Program-made: the position numbers and the translations under genes
Assembly (NCBI GenBank): GCA_020831625.1
Contig: JAFIGD010000008.1
Span: 1-64,000, forward strand
Direction of reading: 5' to 3'
DNA length: 64,000 bases
From: Verrucomicrobiota bacterium
GTDB taxonomy: Bacteria; Verrucomicrobiota; Kiritimatiellia; SS1-B-03-39; UBA6053
Notes under the pieces: model-generated
Seen by the model: only the letters and a program-made list of their open reading frames with translations
What the model was told of the DNA's origin: nothing
Databases searched by the model: none
Shown here: positions 36,783 through 45,247 of the stretch, one piece after another
Layout of the letters: every line of letters begins with the position of its first letter
How positions within the stretch are numbered: position 1 is the stretch's first letter

Positions 36783-37658
36783 TCATTTGGATGGACCCAC
36801 ACCGTACATTTTTGCCAGCGCCTGCGTCCCGAGGTCCCCGTCGCCCTTGGCCGCCAACTCCCGATAGGATTTGAGGGAAAGGGCCAAGCCGGGCAAGTCC
36901 AGGTCCATTTTTTCGGCGGATTCGGAGGCAATGCCCATGTCTTTGATGAAGTGTTTCACATAAAATCCGGGATCGAAATCCCCCTCGATCATTCGCGGGG
37001 CCAAATTCGACAATGCCCAGCTTCCCGCCGCCCCCGCGCTGATGCTTTCCAACACCGTATGGGGATCCAAACCGGATTTTTTGGCGTAGGCCATGGCCTC
37101 GCAAACCCCGAGCATGGTCGAGGCAATGACGACCTGATTACACATCTTGCAGGACTGTCCGCTGCCGGCCGGACCCTGATAGACGATGTTCCGCCCCATG
37201 AGCTTGAAGACCGGCAGCACCTCGTCGTACACGTGCCGGTCGCCGCCCACCATGATGGACAATCCGGCTTCGCGCGCGCCTTTGTCGCCACCGGACACGG
37301 GGGCATCCAGAGCGGCGCCCCCTTTCTTCTTTGCCGCGTCCGCGATACGCCCGGCCAGTTCCGGACTGGAGGTGGTCATGTCGATGAGCACGGTTCCCTT
37401 CCGCAGGTTGGCGAGCAACCCCCCTTCCTCAAAATACACCTGCTCCACATCGGAGGGCATGCCGACGATGGTGATGACCAGGTCGCAGCGGGCAGCCAGC
37501 GAGCCCGGTGCATCCTCCCAAACTGCTCCGTCCGTCAGCAAATCCCGGGCTTTTTCTTTCGTGCGTGTATAGACGTGCAGACGGTGTCCAGCCTTTAAAA
37601 GATGGCCGGCCATGCTTTTGCCCATGACTCCTGTTCCAATAAATCCAATGGTTTTCAT
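36783..37658 (-). CDS. HIBADH-family NAD(P)-dependent reductase (2-hydroxy-3-oxopropionate reductase type)
   Basis: 291 residues, full length for the family. The N-terminal dinucleotide site is TIGFIGTGVMGKSMAGHLLK. The substrate block DAPVSGGDKGAREAGLSIMV and the catalytic Lys block GSGQSCKMCNQVVIASTMLG (K near 170) are conserved. DLGTQALAKMYG ends the helical domain. These enzymes reduce tartronate semialdehyde or oxidise beta-hydroxyacids such as 3-hydroxyisobutyrate. In this context a sugar-acid pathway is likely. It stands alone, with 16-bp direct repeats (CCCATTTTTTGACAGG) on either side at 36734 and 37838. Confidence 0.85.
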   Translation of the reverse strand: MKTIGFIGTGVMGKSMAGHLLKAGHRLHVYTRTKEKARDLLTDGAVWEDAPGSLAARCDLVITIVGMPSDVEQVYFEEGGLLANLRKGTVLIDMTTSSPELAGRIADAAKKKGGAALDAPVSGGDKGAREAGLSIMVGGDRHVYDEVLPVFKLMGRNIVYQGPAGSGQSCKMCNQVVIASTMLGVCEAMAYAKKSGLDPHTVLESISAGAAGSWALSNLAPRMIEGDFDPGFYVKHFIKDMGIASESAEKMDLDLPGLALSLKSYRELAAKGDGDLGTQALAKMYGVGPSK

Positions 37659-37960
37659 TTGATCCCTTTTTTGTCAGCTGGATTGTGCATATTTTGTGTC
37701 TGCACAGAATAGTTTCAATACTATACCACTCTTGCAGACCCGTTAAGCGAAAAATCTATATAATGCTTTCTCATTTCTTTTTATTTCGGAAGAACCTAAA
37801 AAAATGTCGCAAGGTGGTTGACTCTATCCAGGACTTTCCCCATTTTTTGACAGGCCCAGGCTTGCGAATTGGGCATTAATTTTGTGACATGACAACAGGA
37901 TCGACGTGATCAACTCCTGTTCATCACAAAATACAGCCATCACAGCCTGAAGGAGGCAAT
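37659..37960. other. Intergenic region upstream of the reductase and GH128 ghost
   Basis: Contains the promoter region of the minus-strand reductase, one copy of the 16-bp direct repeat at about 37838-37853, and an AGGAGG ribosome site at 37951-37956 belonging to the ghost gene that follows. No other gene is seen. Confidence 0.5.
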
Positions 37961-38229
37961 ATGCAAAACAAGTAGATTACGGTAATTTTGGAGCTGAAAT
38001 CTGTAAGACGGCATATCCGTGCTCATGAAGTCCAGCTTGTGAAGATGTATGGAGAGCGCCCCTTGATGATCACCGAGTTTGCTCCGGCCGATTGGCGGAC
38101 CGGGGGGGATGTCACGCAGCATCGGCACACCCTGACGGCAGTTTCACCGCTGTCGGGCGCTACTACGGCAGCGTGACCCCGGAAAACCCGGCCGGCGATC
38201 AGAGCATCCAGCCCGACCCACCGCATTGA
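37961..38229 (+). pseudogene. GH128-family ghost: start codon plus scrambled 3' end
   Basis: AGGAGG followed by ATG at 37961 gives MQNK then a stop. Further on, one frame reads RRHIRAHEVQLVKMYGERPL and MITEFAPADWRTG, the C-terminal catalytic strand of GH128 enzymes. After a shift, another frame gives HPDGSFTAVGRYYGSVTPEN and PAGDQSIQPDPPH-stop (TGA 38227-38229), the family's usual end. Thus the original translation start and two C-terminal pieces remain, and the body and an inner segment are deleted. The intact relative at 5391 is of a different subgroup (WITEFNC). Confidence 0.8.
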
Positions 38230-38271
38230 TGAATTCTTCAATCCAGAAACAGTTGTTCATGGTGTCCAAGG

Positions 38272-40143
38272 TTATTTCAAGACCGCCGCGGCCTGTTCGG
38301 CACCAAGGTGTTCAATGAGCTGCTGCTCGAAAAGGCTGTCGGGGGATACCGGACGGTCGGGGCTTTCAATGTGTCCGCTGCCCATGAGGGCGCAGCCGAA
38401 GTACTTCCCCTCCTTCGGCGTGCCCCAGTAGCCGGCGCGGGTGTTGGAATAATACAGCATGCCGGTCCCGGAGCCTTTTTCGTATTCTCCGCGGAAGCCG
38501 ATGGCGAAGTTGTTTTCGCCCTCGGTTTCGGGGTTCATGACCACAATCGAGCCGGCATCGCAGTTCCAGAACATCGTGTTGGCGGCGGCCCAGCCGTGAC
38601 CGGTGCCCGAATCGCCCCGGTTGAGGGCGCCCAGACTGCCGTCCCGGGTGATCACATTGTCGTACAGGGCCCCGGTGGACCAGCGGTGGTGCGGCTCGGA
38701 CAGACCGCCGCGCACGGCGGTGCTTCGGACAAAGGCAAACGGTCCGGTTTGCCGCGACCCCAGCGAGAAGCAGTGCCGGCTGTCCTCTGAATAGCAGTTG
38801 TAAAACAGGTGGAGGGTGCCGCCGCTGATGTTGAACGCATAGCGGAATCCGCCGCGCACGGGCCCCACGGGGGCCAGACTGTTGGTGTCGCGCACGGTGA
38901 TTTGCCGGGTGTGATGGCCGATTTGTACCGCCGCGAAGAAAACGTGTTTGACGGTGACCCCGCGCACCCAGCTGTCATAGGTTCCCCTGACGGCAATGCC
39001 ATTCCGGAAGTTTATGTAGTTTGTGCTCCTGTCATTTCCCTCCACCGTGGTGTCGTAATTGGAAACGATGCTCAGCGATTCCACCCCCGAATGGGTTGCC
39101 AGGCTGCTCACGTCCACTTTGTACACATCCCCGCTTCCATGTTCCTGATCGAAGGATTGCGGCAGAACCCCGTCCAGGGTGAGGGTGTTGCCTTCGATGG
39201 CTTCAATTTGACGAAGGTGCGCGAACCGAAACGCTCCCGGTCTCCAGGGAGTTTTGTTCGCGCCTTGTCTTCCCCCCCGGATATGGCGCAGACGCTGGCC
39301 CACGCCGAGGGTGTCGATCCAGGCCTGGTTGGGGGTTTTGCGGACTTGAACAAAGTCTCCGACCGCGAACTGCCCGGCGTCAGCCACGCTGAGGATCCGG
39401 CTGCCGGAGGGCAGATACGCGTCCGTAATCCGAACCGCGTCCGCTTCGCCCACGGGTTCAATTTTCCCTTCCGGGTCCCCCAGCAAAACGGCGTCGCCGC
39501 CGCCCTCGGCGCTTCGGAAAATCAGCACCGTGCCGTCATCCCCGTCGCCTTCGCCGCGGAGAACAACCCCGGAGCGCACGATCAGTCCGCCTTCGAGCGT
39601 ATAGGCGCCGCGCTTCAGGAGCACCGCGCCGCGAATGCCGTTATCGTCGGCGGGAAGAGCCGCGACCTCGTCGATGGCCGCCTGGATCAGGCCGCGGCTG
39701 TCGGGTCCCATGGGATAGGCCAGGTCGCCGATCCGGACCGCTTCGCCGGGAAGGGGACTCAGGGTGACGGCCACCGGGACATCTGGAATGGGCGTGCGGC
39801 TGTTTTTGTAGCCCGTGTATGACCAGTCCATCAGGGTGTCGCCTTTTTCGGTGTACGGGCGGTAGTGCAATCGGCCGTCTTCCCCCATGGAGATGAGCGG
39901 AGCGAATTCATTGGGCGTGAATGCGTGGCGCTCGGGTTCCCATTCCTCCCGATCCGGGGGCGGATGGACCCAGGACTCGGGCAGTTCCTCTACTTCAGCC
40001 TGTGCGGAAACAAATGGAAGCAAATAACTCATAGCGAGGATACAGAGGTTTTTTTTGAAAAGCGGAAAGACGGACGAATACGAATCTGAGGGGGATGAGG
40101 TTATGCTTGGCATCGTCTGATCTTGGGATTGGTTTTGTATCAT
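38272..40143 (-). CDS. Secreted right-handed beta-helix (pectate-lyase-like) protein
   Basis: 623 residues from the ATG at 40143, or 613 from 40113; both keep the signal peptide (FKKNLCILAMSYLLPFVSAQ). The mature start ESWVHPPPDREEWEPERH is followed by a beta-helix with SRGLIQAAIDEVAALPADDN, GGLIVRSGVVLRGEGDG and RNGIAVRGTYDSWVRGVTVK. It ends SPDSLFEQQLIEHLGAEQAA AVLK. It resembles the first ~560 residues of the protein at 1746, including the closing SL(Y/F)..QL motif, but has no CBM96 or DUF1961 module. The activity is probably cleavage of an acidic or galactan-type polysaccharide. Pieces of its head and tail recur at 47819 and 48828. Confidence 0.75.
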   Translation of the reverse strand: MIQNQSQDQTMPSITSSPSDSYSSVFPLFKKNLCILAMSYLLPFVSAQAEVEELPESWVHPPPDREEWEPERHAFTPNEFAPLISMGEDGRLHYRPYTEKGDTLMDWSYTGYKNSRTPIPDVPVAVTLSPLPGEAVRIGDLAYPMGPDSRGLIQAAIDEVAALPADDNGIRGAVLLKRGAYTLEGGLIVRSGVVLRGEGDGDDGTVLIFRSAEGGGDAVLLGDPEGKIEPVGEADAVRITDAYLPSGSRILSVADAGQFAVGDFVQVRKTPNQAWIDTLGVGQRLRHIRGGRQGANKTPWRPGAFRFAHLRQIEAIEGNTLTLDGVLPQSFDQEHGSGDVYKVDVSSLATHSGVESLSIVSNYDTTVEGNDRSTNYINFRNGIAVRGTYDSWVRGVTVKHVFFAAVQIGHHTRQITVRDTNSLAPVGPVRGGFRYAFNISGGTLHLFYNCYSEDSRHCFSLGSRQTGPFAFVRSTAVRGGLSEPHHRWSTGALYDNVITRDGSLGALNRGDSGTGHGWAAANTMFWNCDAGSIVVMNPETEGENNFAIGFRGEYEKGSGTGMLYYSNTRAGYWGTPKEGKYFGCALMGSGHIESPDRPVSPDSLFEQQLIEHLGAEQAAAVLK

Positions 40144-40158
40144 ATGAAATACATAAAA

Positions 40159-40989
40159 TCAGAGTTGGCGCACCTGAACGTTGCGGTAGCGGACACCGGT
40201 GTTGATCATGTGGCGGATACCGATGCGGCCTCGGGTGCTGGGGGCGGGGCGGCGGGGATCGAGGTCGTCGACGCGGTTGAAGGTCCGGTCCAAAACATTG
40301 TCGGGATTTCCGATTTCCTCAATGCGGATGCGCAGGGTCTCGGTGCGCAATTCGATATCGACCTTGTATGAGTTTTCCGGAGGAATGTAGTCGTACTCTG
40401 GATGCGTGATAAATTCGCCGATGAGGTTGTCGTTGAGTCGGTTGCCCTCCTCATCGACCCAGGGATAGCGGCGGAGTCGGATTTGCCAGCGGAAGGTGAC
40501 GCAGGTGAGGTTCATGCCATCGTGATACAGGTCCATCCTGGGGATGGTGCGGAGGTCGTTCCACTCGGTAATGTCCTCGGCATACGGACCCCAACCCACG
40601 CCTTGGGCGAGCATGTAGATCAGGAAGGTGAACCCCGGGGAGGTACGCGTCATTTCGAAACTCAGCCCGATTTCGCCTTCGAATTCCTGTTGAGTCCAGA
40701 GCACGGCGTGATAGGAATCAAACAGCTCCCTCATTTCCGGGGATTCGCGCCTGCGCTCGAACATGTTCTCTTCACCGTCGGCCTGGAAATGCAGTCCGTT
40801 TTCGTCTTGGGTGAGTATGGCCTTTTCGCCGTCCAAAAACCACTGGTCCCGCCAGTCGCCAGTCATGGAATCTTCGAAGAGGATGTCCCCGGGTTCGGGG
40901 GCGGACGGACGTTCGGCGGACGCGGTTTGGCAGGCGGTGTTGAGTAGGGTCATGAGGGTCAGAAGGGGGAGGAGGAGTGGAAATTTCAT
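40159..40989 (-). CDS. Secreted DUF1961-family protein (possible lipoprotein)
   Basis: 276 residues. The N terminus FPLLLPLLTLMTLLNTACQT is a signal sequence; the Cys may be lipidated, though the lipobox is atypical. The rest is a DUF1961 concanavalin-like beta-jelly-roll: WRDQWFLDGEKAILTQDENG, YHAVLWTQQEFEGEIGLSFE, RTIPRMDLYHDGMNLTCVTF and GRIGIRHMINTGVRYRNVQV. The family is found in polysaccharide-utilisation loci, and the fold suggests glycan binding or cleavage. The same domain is fused to the beta-helix protein at 1746. It is encoded just upstream of the helix gene at 38272 (15-base gap), so the two are probably partners. Confidence 0.8.
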   Translation of the reverse strand: MKFPLLLPLLTLMTLLNTACQTASAERPSAPEPGDILFEDSMTGDWRDQWFLDGEKAILTQDENGLHFQADGEENMFERRRESPEMRELFDSYHAVLWTQQEFEGEIGLSFEMTRTSPGFTFLIYMLAQGVGWGPYAEDITEWNDLRTIPRMDLYHDGMNLTCVTFRWQIRLRRYPWVDEEGNRLNDNLIGEFITHPEYDYIPPENSYKVDIELRTETLRIRIEEIGNPDNVLDRTFNRVDDLDPRRPAPSTRGRIGIRHMINTGVRYRNVQVRQL

Positions 40990-41026
40990 GTGCGTGTCCT
41001 TATTAGTGGAGGTTTGGGTTCAGTGT

Positions 41027-41095
41027 TTATCTTGGATGACACGGCCGGGCCTGATCACCGCCGATGCATTCGATGAGCTGCTGTATGAAGGACTG
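41027..41095 (-). pseudogene. Beta-helix 3'-end remnant
   Basis: The minus strand reads QSFIQQLIECIGGDQARP and a stop (TAA at 41027-41029), which parallels DSLFEQQLIEHLGAEQAA at the end of the protein at 38272. The nucleotide match is moderate. It sits immediately upstream of the DUF1961 gene, where the end of another beta-helix gene would be expected if the gene pair had once been repeated. Confidence 0.45.
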
Positions 41096-41104
41096 TCTGG
41101 CGTT

Positions 41105-41145
41105 CCGGGGTGTTGGCATTGTATTTTGATGTAAATTATATGTAC
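41105..41145. promoter_or_regulatory. AT-rich region with operator-like sites between divergent units
   Basis: GATGTAAATTATATGTAC followed by TAACATG lies in the 500-base gap between the DUF1961 gene (minus) and the dehydrogenase operon (plus). It shares ATGTAAATTA with 36072-36081 and 53994-54003. The remainder of 40990-41488 shows no gene; a loose GGGACA/TGTCCC dyad at about 41193-41237 is present. Confidence 0.3.
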
Positions 41146-41488
41146 TAACATGAAGTGACAAAGTCCTTTTGTCAAGCGGAACGTGAGCGGGGACATTTTC
41201 TTTTTTCGAGGTCGAAAAGTGGAGTTGTCCCTCTGAAATGAAGCAGTATCCTTTTCTGTGACATGAAACTGAAGGAGTGAATACCCCCATGCCTGGCCGC
41301 TAAACCTCCTATGTTCACAACAAGAAATTCAGGGTCAACGCTTTCGTCGGCTTGGATAATTTTCAGTAAAATATAGTTTTGTGAATCAGAATGTTGTAAG
41401 CAGACTGTATGATGAAGCAAGACAAGGTTTCCGTGGCACTTTTCGGGCGCGTCAATCGATCTAATCAAATAAACGATTGGAGGCAAAG

Positions 41489-42505
41489 ATGAGCCCCCCC
41501 CCTCCGAAGTTCGCGCTGGCCATGGCGGACGACTATCCCTGGGAAGACATCCTTGTTAATCAGCTTGCCGGTCTCGATGTGGAGATCTGGCCGGACTGTC
41601 TTGACTGGGACGAGGCGGAACTGACCCGGCGTTTGCGCGGGGTGGATGCCGTGGTGACCGGCCGCAAGTCGCCGCGGATACCCGACGCGCTGATTCAGGA
41701 GCCGGGATGCCTCCGCGCGGTTCTGCACTGCCACGGCGGGGTCCGGCAACTGGTCCGCAAAGAGCACCTGCTCTCCGGCATCACCGTCACCAACTGGGGA
41801 ACCCAGATTGGCGGCGGAGTGGCCGAGGGTGCGCTGGCGCTGATGCTGGCCTGCCTGAAGCAACTGCGCAGTCTGCATGACTGGGCGGAAAGCGGGAAGG
41901 AGGAGGACCCCCGGATCTATCAGAATTATCGCTGTACCCTCTTCGGTGCCAAAATCGGCATCTACGGCTATGGTCCCATCGGCCGCAGGATGGCCATGCT
42001 CCTGGAACCCTTCTCTCCGCAGCTCGCAGTCTACGATCCGTACGCCGTCGAACTCCCCGCCGGTGTCAAACGCTGCGAAACCCTGGAGGAACTTTTTAAT
42101 CACAGCGACATGGTCACCCTGCATTGCGGGCTCAATGATGTCACCCGGAACTCGGTGACCGCCGATCTCCTGGACCGGCTTCCGCAGGGCGGCATCCTCG
42201 TCAACACCGCCCGCGGCGCGGTCGTGGATGAGGAGGCGCTGGCCGAACGGGTACACGCCGGCCGTCTGCTGGCAGGGGTGGATGTGGTGTGCGAGGAGGG
42301 ATCCGCGTGGGGGAAGACCCCGCTGGCAGGCACCCGGAATGCCATCCTCGGGGCACATGCTATCTCCAAAGGAAAGGGCGTCGAACCGGGCCTGTCCCGC
42401 CCACGTCAACTGGCGAAGTTCGTGGTGGAGAATCTGCGCGCCCTCGCTGAAGACGCTCCGCTTAAGAATGTGATTACCCCGGAAATGTACGATTTGAAAA
42501 CGTGA
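41489..42505 (+). CDS. D-isomer-specific 2-hydroxyacid dehydrogenase (first copy)
   Basis: 338 residues. The ATG at 41489 is chosen because GGAGG at 41479-41483 stands 5 bases upstream; a TTG at 41477 overlaps that site. The NAD-binding Rossmann block is KIGIYGYGPIGRRMAMLL. The catalytic Arg lies in ILVNTARGAVVDEEAL and the general-base His in ILGAHAISKG. The N-terminal catalytic half is shorter and less typical than in lactate or glycerate dehydrogenases. No signal peptide. First gene of a tight four-gene operon; it should oxidise or reduce a sugar-derived hydroxyacid. Substrate unknown. Confidence 0.85.
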   Translation: MSPPPPKFALAMADDYPWEDILVNQLAGLDVEIWPDCLDWDEAELTRRLRGVDAVVTGRKSPRIPDALIQEPGCLRAVLHCHGGVRQLVRKEHLLSGITVTNWGTQIGGGVAEGALALMLACLKQLRSLHDWAESGKEEDPRIYQNYRCTLFGAKIGIYGYGPIGRRMAMLLEPFSPQLAVYDPYAVELPAGVKRCETLEELFNHSDMVTLHCGLNDVTRNSVTADLLDRLPQGGILVNTARGAVVDEEALAERVHAGRLLAGVDVVCEEGSAWGKTPLAGTRNAILGAHAISKGKGVEPGLSRPRQLAKFVVENLRALAEDAPLKNVITPEMYDLKT

Positions 42506-42535
42506 ACCGAAAACAGATTAACCAAGGAGAATACC

Positions 42536-43207
42536 ATGAAAACCATCCTGAAAACACAAACTCTGCTCTTTGCCGCTTTGGCAATGACCCTGTTCCCCGC
42601 AGTCATCCGGGCGGAACCGGTCACCGTCAGTCCGCAGGAACTGGCCACCGAATGGTCTTTTTTCGGAGAGGGAACCCGCGCGGCGCAAAACCGGATGTTC
42701 TACATGGAGGAAAGTCCCGGCAGCAGCGGCGTGATGGTCTTCAGCCCCGAAGTCTTCGCGGGGGATGTCACCGTCCGCTATGAAATCATGCCGATGAATC
42801 CCGCCAGCATCTGCGTCGCCCTCCTCTTCGCCACCGATAAAGAAGGCCGCGACCTGCGGACGCTTCCCGCTGCGGGCCCTGACACGCCGGAGTTGACCCT
42901 CGGCGATCTCAAGACCTACTTCTTCGCCTTCCACAACGTGGCCCACAACCGGAAGCCTTTTCTGGCGCGGTTTCCAGGGGGCAACCTGATGGAAATTGAC
43001 CGAAACCTTGTCCGGTCGGGACAGTTTCATCAGATCGAAGTCGGCCGCAAAGGAAAGACCCTTTGGCTCGAAATTGACGGCGAGCGCATCATCGAAGTGG
43101 AAGAACCGGAGCCTTTCCCCTCCGGTCACATCGGCTTTCGCCTCCGCGGGATTTCCCAAATGCCCGCCGCCGCCCTGATCCGGAATGTGACCCTTCAGCA
43201 AAACTAA
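42536..43207 (+). CDS. Small secreted beta-sandwich protein (DUF1961-like or LamG-like)
   Basis: 223 residues with a clear signal peptide (LLFAALAMTLFPAVIRAEP) and an AAGGAGA site 9 bases before the ATG. The mature part is a concanavalin-like sandwich: LATEWSFFGEGTRAAQNRMF, GVMVFSPEVFAGDVTVRYEI, FHQIEVGRKGKTLWLEIDGE and GHIGFRLRG. That closing pattern is shared by DUF1961 and DUF1080-type glycan-associated proteins. It is encoded between two cytoplasmic dehydrogenases, 30 and 17 bases from its neighbours, so a secreted protein is embedded in a metabolic operon. Function unknown; glycan binding or hydrolysis is a guess. Confidence 0.7.
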   Translation: MKTILKTQTLLFAALAMTLFPAVIRAEPVTVSPQELATEWSFFGEGTRAAQNRMFYMEESPGSSGVMVFSPEVFAGDVTVRYEIMPMNPASICVALLFATDKEGRDLRTLPAAGPDTPELTLGDLKTYFFAFHNVAHNRKPFLARFPGGNLMEIDRNLVRSGQFHQIEVGRKGKTLWLEIDGERIIEVEEPEPFPSGHIGFRLRGISQMPAAALIRNVTLQQN

Positions 43208-43224
43208 GCGGAAACAGACATCGA

Positions 43225-44220
43225 ATGAGAGCCCTTTATTTACGTCATCCCGGCGGGTTCAATCCGTTGGCCCTTGAAAAAGTCCGTTCGGTCCCGGGGA
43301 TCGAACTCACGGAGGAAACAGCATGGGAGTCCATGGATCCTGAACAACTGGCCGATCGGATCCGGGCGTTTGACATCCTGCTGCTTTCGCGAGCCCCGGG
43401 GCTGTCCGACTCGCTTGCCGAAGAACCCGGCAATTTAAAGTGGATCTGCTATCTGCACGGCGGCATCAAAAACAAAATCGGACTGCCGGTCATCCGCTCT
43501 TCGATTCAGGTGACCAACTGGGGTGATCATCCGGCGGTCGAACTGGCGGAGGGCTCCCTGGTCCTGCTCATGTGCTGTTTGAAGGATGTCCACCACCGGA
43601 TCCTGCATGTGCGGCGCAACGGCAGTCGCCAGGAGCGCATCCGCAGCGTCGGCGGCACCACAAACGGACTCCGGGTCGGCGTGTACGGCTACGGCTACGC
43701 CGGCAAGGCCTTTGTGCGGCTGCTGCAGCCGCTGGGCACCCAGATCCGTGTGTACGACCCCTACGCCGCCGAGCTTCCGGAGGGTTGCGCCCGGGCGGAA
43801 TCGCTCGAAGCCTTGTTTGACGGAATTCAGGCGGTGGTGGTGCACGCGGCGCTGACGCCGGAGACGGAAAAGTCAATTACCGCCGAGCTGCTCGCGAAAC
43901 TTCCCGACCACGGCATCGTGGTCAACACCGCCCGCGGCGCCATCATCGACCAGGACGCGCTCTTTGCCGAACTCAAGGCGGGCCGCCTGCGCGCCGGACT
44001 GGATGTGCTGTCCCCCGACCATCTGCCGGAGGACCATGAAGCCCGAACCTGGGACAACCTGATCTACGGCGGCCACTGCTTCGGTCAAATGGAGCCCTGG
44101 CCCGGGGAGGACCCGCTCACCCGCCGGGATGTCAACGTGCTGGAAAACCTCCGCGCTTTTATGGAGAATCGGCCCTTAAAAGATCTGATTGACGAACGCA
44201 AGTATGCCCTGATGACCTGA
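43225..44220 (+). CDS. D-isomer-specific 2-hydroxyacid dehydrogenase (second copy)
   Basis: 331 residues, paralogous to the first copy along its length. RVGVYGYGYAGKAFVRLLQ is the NAD site, IVVNTARGAIIDQDALF holds the catalytic Arg, and LIYGGHCFGQ the His. Shared lines such as LKWICYLHGGIKNK versus LRAVLHCHGGVRQL, VTNWGDHPAVELAEGSLVLL, and the ending LRAFMENRPLKDLIDERKYA show a common ancestor distinct from standard dehydrogenases. The retained pair with diverged N termini suggests two successive steps, or two epimers, of one pathway. Confidence 0.85.
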   Translation: MRALYLRHPGGFNPLALEKVRSVPGIELTEETAWESMDPEQLADRIRAFDILLLSRAPGLSDSLAEEPGNLKWICYLHGGIKNKIGLPVIRSSIQVTNWGDHPAVELAEGSLVLLMCCLKDVHHRILHVRRNGSRQERIRSVGGTTNGLRVGVYGYGYAGKAFVRLLQPLGTQIRVYDPYAAELPEGCARAESLEALFDGIQAVVVHAALTPETEKSITAELLAKLPDHGIVVNTARGAIIDQDALFAELKAGRLRAGLDVLSPDHLPEDHEARTWDNLIYGGHCFGQMEPWPGEDPLTRRDVNVLENLRAFMENRPLKDLIDERKYALMT

Positions 44221-44240
44221 AAACGAATGAGAACCGAACT

Positions 44241-45014
44241 ATGAATAAAATTCCCCCTGTATATTTAGGCACCGTGCTGCCGGAGTTGAACCGATGGAAA
44301 CGCGGCAGCGGTGAAATCTCTTTTAAAATGTCCGACTGGGCGCAGCGGATCACCGATGACGGTTTTGATGGCGTGGAACTCTGGCAGTATCACGCCACAG
44401 ACGTGGACCCCGAAGAAGTGGATCGCATCCGCACCGGCCCCTGTCCCGTGAAAATCTTCAACGCCTACTGTTCCTGCGATCCGGAGGACGCCGAAGAACG
44501 CCGGACGATTTCCGAACTGGCTGTTTCTCTCGGCGCGGAAGGCATGAAATACAATTCCGGCAAGGAGTTCGACCGTCACGACCTCTATGTGGAGGCGATC
44601 AAAGACTGGCGGGCGATGTTTCCCGAGGATTTCCGTCTGATGTGCGAGTGCCACCGCGGCAGCACCATGGCGGACACCCAACTGGCCAACGAAACCCTGG
44701 ACCGACTGGGACGCGAAAACCATGGCATGATTCTTCACGGCATGGACAACGACGACGCCACGGTCCGGGAGCGCTTCGCCGCCTATGGCGACCGCATCCA
44801 GCACATCCACGCCAACCTCTCCCAAAAGGGCCTGATGTCAGAGCAGGCGGTCTGCGAACGGCTGGAGTTCCTCACAGCGCAGGGCTTCAACGGCACCTAC
44901 ACCATCGAATTCACCGAAGGCATGCGGGACGGACTGACCCAGGAGCAACTCTACGAAAACGCCGTCCGCGATTTCAAACGCCTCAAAACCTGCATGGAAA
45001 AGGTTTTCCGATAG
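44241..45014 (+). CDS. Sugar phosphate isomerase/epimerase-family TIM barrel
   Basis: 257 residues of the AP-endonuclease-2-like superfamily used by xylose isomerase-type and hydroxypyruvate isomerase-type enzymes. RITDDGFDGVELWQYHATDV, LMCECHRGSTMADTQLANET, MILHGMDNDDATV, IQHIHANLSQKG and GTYTIEFTEGM carry the expected Glu/His/Asp metal ligands. Soluble. It ends the four-gene operon 20 bases after the second dehydrogenase. The final codons (gtt ttc cga tag) form one arm of a stem-loop, so the stop codon lies in the hairpin loop. Confidence 0.8.
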   Translation: MNKIPPVYLGTVLPELNRWKRGSGEISFKMSDWAQRITDDGFDGVELWQYHATDVDPEEVDRIRTGPCPVKIFNAYCSCDPEDAEERRTISELAVSLGAEGMKYNSGKEFDRHDLYVEAIKDWRAMFPEDFRLMCECHRGSTMADTQLANETLDRLGRENHGMILHGMDNDDATVRERFAAYGDRIQHIHANLSQKGLMSEQAVCERLEFLTAQGFNGTYTIEFTEGMRDGLTQEQLYENAVRDFKRLKTCMEKVFR

Positions 45015-45024
45015 TCGGAAAACC
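45002..45024 (+). terminator. Stem-loop overlapping the isomerase stop codon
   Basis: GGTTTTCCGA (45002-45011) and TCGGAAAACC (45015-45024) pair perfectly around TAG, the stop codon itself. The repeat core TTTTCCGA/TCGGAAAA recurs in the next stem at 45027-45059. Confidence 0.6.
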
Positions 45025-45026
45025 GC

Positions 45027-45059
45027 CGGGGAATTTTTCCGAGCCTCGGAAAAACCCCG
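45027..45059 (+). terminator. Second stem-loop of the TTTTCCGA type
   Basis: CGGGGAATTTTTCCGAG pairs with CTCGGAAAAACCCCG around a short loop, with a two-base bulge. A weaker third unit (TCTGACCGTCGGA) follows at about 45070. Likely a terminator cluster or a dispersed dyad repeat. Confidence 0.5.
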
Positions 45060-45096
45060 ACGTCATTTTCTGACCGTCGGAACGCTTTAAGCAGTT

Positions 45097-45247
45097 GGGC
45101 GCATCTCGCAATTGGTGAAAAGCATGCGGCTTAAAAAAAGGAGGTCAGGCTTTCCAGCCTGACGCGGCGGAGGGGCACCGCGACAGTCTGGAAAGGCTGT
45201 CCTCCATGAATAGCGATCTGACCTTTCACCAATTGTGAGATGCGCCC
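45097..45247. mobile_element. MITE-like element (151 bp)
   Basis: 24-bp terminal inverted repeats at 45097-45120 (starting GGGCGCATCTCGCAATTGG) and 45224-45247 match at 23 of 24 positions. They are flanked by near-identical 9-mers TAAGCAGTT (45088-45096) and TAAGCCGTT (45248-45256), as expected of a target duplication. The interior has no gene but contains further dyads (GTCAGGCT/AGCCTGAC; GGAGG.CAG / CTG.CCTCC). It lies directly before the DUF1016 gene, whose 5' end appears missing. Confidence 0.75.

Noticed and set aside
36734-37853. 16-bp direct repeats CCCATTTTTTGACAGG either side of the HIBADH gene as ends of a mobile element
   Set aside because: No target duplication, no transposase and no inverted ends; the TTGACAGG motif also fits a common promoter or repeat sequence.
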